Shown in pieces: positions 59,786-64,000 of a DNA stretch of 64,000 bases. Both the position numbers and the translations under genes were made by a program. Positions within the stretch are counted from its first letter, which is position 1. The number at the start of each line of letters is the position of its first letter. The notes under the pieces are model-generated. The model saw nothing but the letters and a program-made list of their open reading frames with translations, ran no database searches and was not told the origin of the DNA. Source of the stretch: Alistipes sp. (GTDB lineage: Bacteria > Bacteroidota > Bacteroidia > Bacteroidales > Rikenellaceae); the NCBI GenBank assembly GCA_017646625.1, contig JAGCMF010000030.1:37428-101427 (forward strand). Reading direction: 5' to 3'.

Positions 59786-62700
59786 ATGGGCAAGTTTAAT
59801 GAGTATAAGGGTCTCGACTTGGCGGGTGTTGCTGACGAGGTGTTGGCACGCTGGGCACAGGATGATACCTTTCACAAGAGCATAACAACACGCGAGGGTC
59901 ACCCCACGTTCGTATTCTATGAGGGACCTCCCTCGGCAAATGGTATGCCTGGTATCCACCACGTTATGGCGCGCACCATCAAGGATGTATTCTGCCGTTT
60001 CAAGACGCAGCAGGGCTATCTCGTGCACCGCAAGGCGGGCTGGGATACACACGGCCTACCTGTGGAGCTTGGCGTAGAGAAGAAGCTGGGCATCACAAAG
60101 GAGGATATAGGCAAGAAGATTACCATCGAGCAGTATAACAAGGAGTGCCGCGAGGCCGTGATGGAGTTTACTGACGTATGGGAGGATCTCACACGCAAGA
60201 TGGGTTACTGGGTGAATATGGATGACCCATATATCACCTACGACAATAAGTTCATCGAGACGCTATGGTGGCTTCTCAAGCAGCTCTACGATAAGAATCT
60301 GCTCTATAAGGGCTACACCATCCAGCCATACTCACCAGCGGCAGGTACAGGACTCTCGACACACGAGCTCAACCAGCCTGGTTGCTACCGTGATGTTAAG
60401 GATACAACATGTACTGCGCAGTTCCGCATCCTCGAGCCCAAGGCCGAGATGGAGGGCTGGGGTACTCCTGTGTTCCTCGCATGGACAACAACACCTTGGA
60501 CATTGCCATCTAACACAGCCCTCTGCGTAGGTCCAAAGTACGACTATGTTGCTGTGCGTTCGTTCAACCCTTATACTGCGGAGAAGATTACGGCTGTTGT
60601 TGCCGAGCCACTCCTCTACTCCATCTTCAACAAGAAGGCCGAGGAGCTCAAGCTTGAGGATTATAAGGCGGGCGATAAGCTCATCCCATTTGAGGTTGTT
60701 GGCAAGTGGAAGGGTACGGAGCTTGAGGGCATGCGCTACGAGCAGCTCTTGCCATGGGTTAAGCCTGTTGAGGCTGACGAGAGTGGCGAGTGGAAGGAGG
60801 CTTCGGCAAAGGCATTCCGTGTTATCCTTGGCGACTATGTTACTGTTGAGGATGGTACGGGTATCGTGCATATAGCACCTACGTTTGGTGCCGATGACGC
60901 CTTTGTGGCACGCCAGGCGGGCATACCATCACTCTTCATGATAAACAAGCGTGGTGAGACACGTCCTATGGTCGACTTCACTGGTAAGTTCTACCTCACC
61001 GAGGAGCTCGATGAGAGATTCGCCAAGGAGTGTGTTGCCGCGTCATATGCCGAGTATGAGGGTCGCTACGTGAAGAATGCCTACGACCCACAGTACACTG
61101 TTGATGGTCGTTACGACGAGAAGGCTGCCGCTGCTGCCGAGAACCTCGATATCTACATCTCGTTGAAGCTCAAGGAGTCAAACAAGGTGTTTAAGATCGA
61201 GAAGCATACGCACAACTACCCACACTGCTGGCGTACAGATAAGCCTGTGTTGTACTATCCTCTCGACTCATGGTTCATCCGCACCACGGCACTCCGTGAG
61301 CGCATGATGGAGCTCAACAAGACCATATACTGGAAGCCCGAGAGCACAGGTACAGGTCGCTTCGGTAAGTGGCTCGAGAATATCAACGACTGGAACCTCT
61401 CGCGTTCACGCTTCTGGGGTACACCACTCCCAATATGGGCTACCGAGGACCGCACAGAGCTCAAGTGCATCGGCTCTATCGAGGAGCTCATGGCCGAGAT
61501 AGAGAAGGCTGTGGCTGCTGGCGTGATGACAGAGAATCCATATAAGAACTTCAAGGTGGGTGATATGTCGAAGGAGAACTACTCTACAGACAACATCGAC
61601 CTTCACCGCCCATATGTTGATAATATCGTTCTCGTATCTGCCAAGGGTGAGCCTATGCGCCGTGAGCCAGACCTCATCGATGTATGGTTCGACTCTGGTG
61701 CTATGCCATATGCGCAGGTTCACTACCCCTTCGAGGCGAAGGAGGGCTTTGAGGATGTATATCCTGCCGACTTCATCGCCGAGGGTGTAGACCAGACACG
61801 TGGTTGGTTCTATACGCTTCATGCCATTGCCGTCATGCTCTTCGACTCTGTGGCCTTCAAGAACATCATCTCGAATGGTCTCGTGTTGGATAAGAACGGT
61901 AATAAGATGTCGAAGCGTCTCGGCAATGCCGTAGACCCATTCGAGGTGCTTAAGAAGTATGGTGCCGACGCAACACGTTGGTATATGATATCTAACTCAC
62001 AGCCATGGGATAACCTCAAGTTCGACGTCGATGGCGTTGACGAGTGCCGCCGTAAGTTCTTCGGCACACTCTACAACACATACTCGTTCTTTGCTCTCTA
62101 TGCCAACATCGACGGCTTCACAGGCCAGGAGGCGGAGGTGCCCGTAGCATCACGCCCCGAGATTGACCGTTGGATACTCTCGGAGCTCAATACTCTTGTT
62201 CGTGATGTCACTGCCTCACTCGAGGACTACGACCCAACACCTGCGGCACGTCGCATAGATGCCTTCGTTAACGAGAACCTCTCTAACTGGTACGTGCGTC
62301 TCAATCGTAAGCGCTTCTGGGGTGGTCAGATGACGGAGGATAAGCTTGCTGCATACCAGACCCTCTATACATGTTTGGAGACCGTTGCGAAGCTTGCAGC
62401 GCCTATCGCACCATTCATCACCGACCGTATCTTCTGTGACCTCAACGCGGCAAGTGGACGTCATCAGGAGTCGTCAGTACACCTTGCTGACTACCCCAAG
62501 TGTGATGAGTCACTCATCAACAAGGAGCTTGAGGCTATGATGTCACTCGCACAGCGCACATCGTCTATGGTTCTCGCCCTTCGTCGTAAGGTGAATATCA
62601 AGGTGCGCCAGCCATTGCAGAAGGTCATCATCCCTGTCTTGGATAAGACTATGGCAGCGCATATAGATGCTGTACGTGCACTTGTCATGAACGAGGTGAA

Positions 62701-63271
62701 TGTTAAGGATATAGAGCTTATTACAGATACTACAGGCATCATCACCAAGCGTATAAAGCTCAACTTCAAGCACTTCTGTCAGCGCTATGCGCAGCTTGCG
62801 AAGGCCATGTCGGCACTCATCGCAGGCTTCACACAGGAGCAGATTGCAGCTATCGAGGCTAACGACGAGACCACCTTCGAGCTCAACGGCGAGCAGGTTG
62901 TTGTCACCGCTGCCGACTTCGAGATCACCTCGGAGGATATGCCAGGCTGGCTCGTGGCATCAGAGGGTAAGCTTACTGTAGCTCTCGACATCACCATCAC
63001 CGACGAGTTGCGCCGTGAGGGTGTGGCACGTGAGCTCGTTAACCGCATCCAGAACATACGTAAGGAGTCAGGCTTCGAGGTTACCGACAAGATTCGTGTC
63101 GAGATTGAGGCTACGGAGCTCACAGCACCCGCTGTGGAGAGCTTCGCGCAGTATATTGCGCAGCAGACTCTCGCTGTAGATGTTAAGGCTGTTGCGGCAC
63201 CTGCTGGTGACTTTGTTGTCGATAGCGATATCGACGAGGCACCACTCAAGATTGCCGTTGCCAAGGCATAG
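59786..63271 (+). CDS. ileS: Isoleucyl-tRNA synthetase
   Basis: 1,161 residues. HIGH-type motif PGIHHV (55-60), KMSK (707-710, NKMSKRLGN), CP1 editing domain (WTTTPWTLPSNTAL, TGIVHIAPTFGADD) and WFDSGAMP. The absence of a C-terminal paired-cysteine zinc site and the length put it with the eukaryotic-like (IleS2) type found in many Bacteroidetes, which is often less sensitive to mupirocin; that last point is family knowledge, not seen here. Followed by a terminator. Confidence 0.96.
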   Translation: MGKFNEYKGLDLAGVADEVLARWAQDDTFHKSITTREGHPTFVFYEGPPSANGMPGIHHVMARTIKDVFCRFKTQQGYLVHRKAGWDTHGLPVELGVEKKLGITKEDIGKKITIEQYNKECREAVMEFTDVWEDLTRKMGYWVNMDDPYITYDNKFIETLWWLLKQLYDKNLLYKGYTIQPYSPAAGTGLSTHELNQPGCYRDVKDTTCTAQFRILEPKAEMEGWGTPVFLAWTTTPWTLPSNTALCVGPKYDYVAVRSFNPYTAEKITAVVAEPLLYSIFNKKAEELKLEDYKAGDKLIPFEVVGKWKGTELEGMRYEQLLPWVKPVEADESGEWKEASAKAFRVILGDYVTVEDGTGIVHIAPTFGADDAFVARQAGIPSLFMINKRGETRPMVDFTGKFYLTEELDERFAKECVAASYAEYEGRYVKNAYDPQYTVDGRYDEKAAAAAENLDIYISLKLKESNKVFKIEKHTHNYPHCWRTDKPVLYYPLDSWFIRTTALRERMMELNKTIYWKPESTGTGRFGKWLENINDWNLSRSRFWGTPLPIWATEDRTELKCIGSIEELMAEIEKAVAAGVMTENPYKNFKVGDMSKENYSTDNIDLHRPYVDNIVLVSAKGEPMRREPDLIDVWFDSGAMPYAQVHYPFEAKEGFEDVYPADFIAEGVDQTRGWFYTLHAIAVMLFDSVAFKNIISNGLVLDKNGNKMSKRLGNAVDPFEVLKKYGADATRWYMISNSQPWDNLKFDVDGVDECRRKFFGTLYNTYSFFALYANIDGFTGQEAEVPVASRPEIDRWILSELNTLVRDVTASLEDYDPTPAARRIDAFVNENLSNWYVRLNRKRFWGGQMTEDKLAAYQTLYTCLETVAKLAAPIAPFITDRIFCDLNAASGRHQESSVHLADYPKCDESLINKELEAMMSLAQRTSSMVLALRRKVNIKVRQPLQKVIIPVLDKTMAAHIDAVRALVMNEVNVKDIELITDTTGIITKRIKLNFKHFCQRYAQLAKAMSALIAGFTQEQIAAIEANDETTFELNGEQVVVTAADFEITSEDMPGWLVASEGKLTVALDITITDELRREGVARELVNRIQNIRKESGFEVTDKIRVEIEATELTAPAVESFAQYIAQQTLAVDVKAVAAPAGDFVVDSDIDEAPLKIAVAKA

Positions 63272-63296
63272 GTTGGGTGCATATAGATAACATAGG

Positions 63297-63331
63297 GTGG
63301 TTGCTCGGCATGCTGGGCAACCACTTTATTT
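63297..63331 (+). terminator. Terminator of ileS
   Basis: Perfect 8-bp stem GTGGTTGC (63297-63304) with GCAACCAC (63317-63324), extended inside by CGG/CTG pairing, then TTTATTTATG. Confidence 0.75.
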
Positions 63332-63351
63332 ATGCTTTTTTTGTAGGAATA

Positions 63352-63383
63352 TTTGCACGTGTCATAATTTTTGCGTATCTTCG
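63352..63383 (+). promoter_or_regulatory. Promoter of the dksA-like gene
   Basis: TTTG (63352-63355), 20-nt spacer, TATCTTCG (63376-63383), seven of eight matches. Confidence 0.6.
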
Positions 63384-63422
63384 CTTTATGTAAATGTATA
63401 ACCGTACTAAAACGTTACGATT

Positions 63423-63797
63423 ATGACACAGGAGAAGACCCGTTATAACGATGCCGAGCTCGAAGAGTTCCGCTTATTGATAGAGGAGAAATTGGCGTCA
63501 GCACGTGCTGACTATGAGATGTTGCGCAGCGCTACGAGCAACGAGAATGATACAGAGGACTCATCGCCAACCTTTAAGGTTATGGAGGAGGGTGCCACAA
63601 CACTCTCGCGTGAGGAGTATGGTAACCTTGCGCAGCGTCAGGCGAAGTTTATACGTAACCTCGAGATGGCGCTTGTGCGCATCAAGAATAAGACATATGG
63701 CATATGTAAGACCACAGGAAAGCTTATACCTCGTGAACGTCTTTTGCGTGTACCACATGCTACCGAGTGTATTGAGGCGAAGACTGCTCGCAAGTAA
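63423..63797 (+). CDS. TraR/DksA-family protein lacking the full zinc site
   Basis: 124 residues. N-terminal coiled-coil helices (DAELEEFRLLIEEKLASARADYEML; long second helix RQAKFIRNLEMALVRIKN) and the DksA C-terminal fold (TYGICKTTGKLIPRERLLRVPHATECIEAK). The canonical four-cysteine finger is reduced to two cysteines (GIC and TEC). DksA proteins bind the RNA polymerase secondary channel and tune promoters with ppGpp. In related Bacteroidetes this gene sits between ileS and lspA, so lspA may lie just outside the window. Its TAA stop starts a palindromic repeat. Confidence 0.88.
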   Translation: MTQEKTRYNDAELEEFRLLIEEKLASARADYEMLRSATSNENDTEDSSPTFKVMEEGATTLSREEYGNLAQRQAKFIRNLEMALVRIKNKTYGICKTTGKLIPRERLLRVPHATECIEAKTARK

Positions 63798-63923
63798 TTT
63801 CTTGTGATAAGGGGCCATTCTCGACCTCTCAATCATTCGGCTGAATGGGAAATACGCCAAGTATGTCCCATCCAGCCGAATTTCTTTATCGAGGCCAAGC
63901 CTAACCCCTTCTGACAAGAAATT
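63796..63923. repeat. 128-bp nested palindromic repeat, family A, copy 4
   Basis: Same length and arms as the copies at 18172 and 52825 (63796-63805 with 63914-63923). Inner hairpin at 63835-63881 differs from copy 3 mainly in the loop (GCCAAG against GTTTAG). The first AA is part of the stop codon of the dksA-like gene. Confidence 0.9.
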
Positions 63924-63948
63924 GGTATCACGATGGTTAGGTAGGGAC

Positions 63949-64000
63949 TATTTGAGCTCTTCAATCAACGCCACCAATGGGACGTACGTCAAGTACTACC
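63949..64000. repeat. Start of a further family A copy, cut by the window edge
   Basis: From CTCTTCAATCAACGCC onward it matches copy 1 (18201-18244) base for base as far as the window goes. The left arm is degenerate. It repeats the doublet arrangement seen at 18172-18385. Confidence 0.8.

Noticed and set aside
1-64000. tRNA and rRNA genes, replication origin, riboswitches of known class
   Set aside because: I looked for the T-loop motif GGTTCGAATCC, for DnaA-box clusters and for common riboswitch cores, and saw none. A covariance search could still find a degenerate case.

Overview
The window looks like a chromosome segment of a Bacteroidales bacterium. A Rikenellaceae/Alistipes-like or other moderately GC-rich gut genus is my best guess, not a certainty. 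The evidence is repeated promoter boxes of the Bacteroidetes type (TAnnTTTG about 20 nt downstream of a TTG), almost no Shine-Dalgarno sequences, a TonB-dependent receptor with a carboxypeptidase-regulatory-like N-terminal domain, GH92/GH97 glycosidases, BatD/BatE proteins and the carboxyspermidine route to spermidine.

Layout. 1-5027: a TonB-dependent receptor and a partial lipoprotein with duplicated OB-fold-like modules. 5201-9410: a family 2 glycosyltransferase, then a short cytochrome c unit (ResB-like protein, CcsA, tri-heme peroxidase with a His-Asp tail). 9488-11396: RidA, a META-domain lipoprotein, and a scarred region with a MITE-like repeat, an orphan lipoprotein and decayed copies of neighbouring sequence. 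11397-16592: a polyamine operon (agmatinase, carboxy(nor)spermidine dehydrogenase and decarboxylase, arginine decarboxylase) behind a structured leader. 16986-22032: Kbl, QueD, PolA. 22369-23791: a complete IS3-family element. 23858-30154: FadL-like porin, Tyr/Pro-rich lipoprotein, RecR, BatE, BatD. 30381-36951: fumarase, Na+ symporter, FolB, TyrS and DnaX. 37074-42254: metallophosphatase, ComF-like protein, PriA, YitT-like protein. 42478-49953: two GH92 mannosidases, GH97 and RlmN in one direction. 50118-52826: TonB, HflX, Upp. 53204-56834: acyl-CoA dehydrogenase with its electron-transfer flavoprotein. 56992-58149: a family 4 glycosyltransferase. 58573-58713: a candidate structured small RNA. 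59014-63797: YebC, IleS and a DksA-like protein.

The genes are mostly ordinary housekeeping and gut-carbohydrate functions; the unusual content lies between them. Three genes (kbl, upp, the dksA-like gene) end in a TAA that is the first part of a 128-bp nested palindrome. A second repeat family with 13-15 bp terminal inverted repeats follows the META-lipoprotein gene and polA. A small hairpin with compensating base changes is shared by both families. A third repeat (GACAACGC...) and a 9-nt periodic purine/pyrimidine block fill other gaps. Inside genes, dnaX has a run of ten A exactly at the end of its clamp-loader domain, with stop codons immediately behind it in both other frames, so it probably makes a truncated gamma form by slippage.
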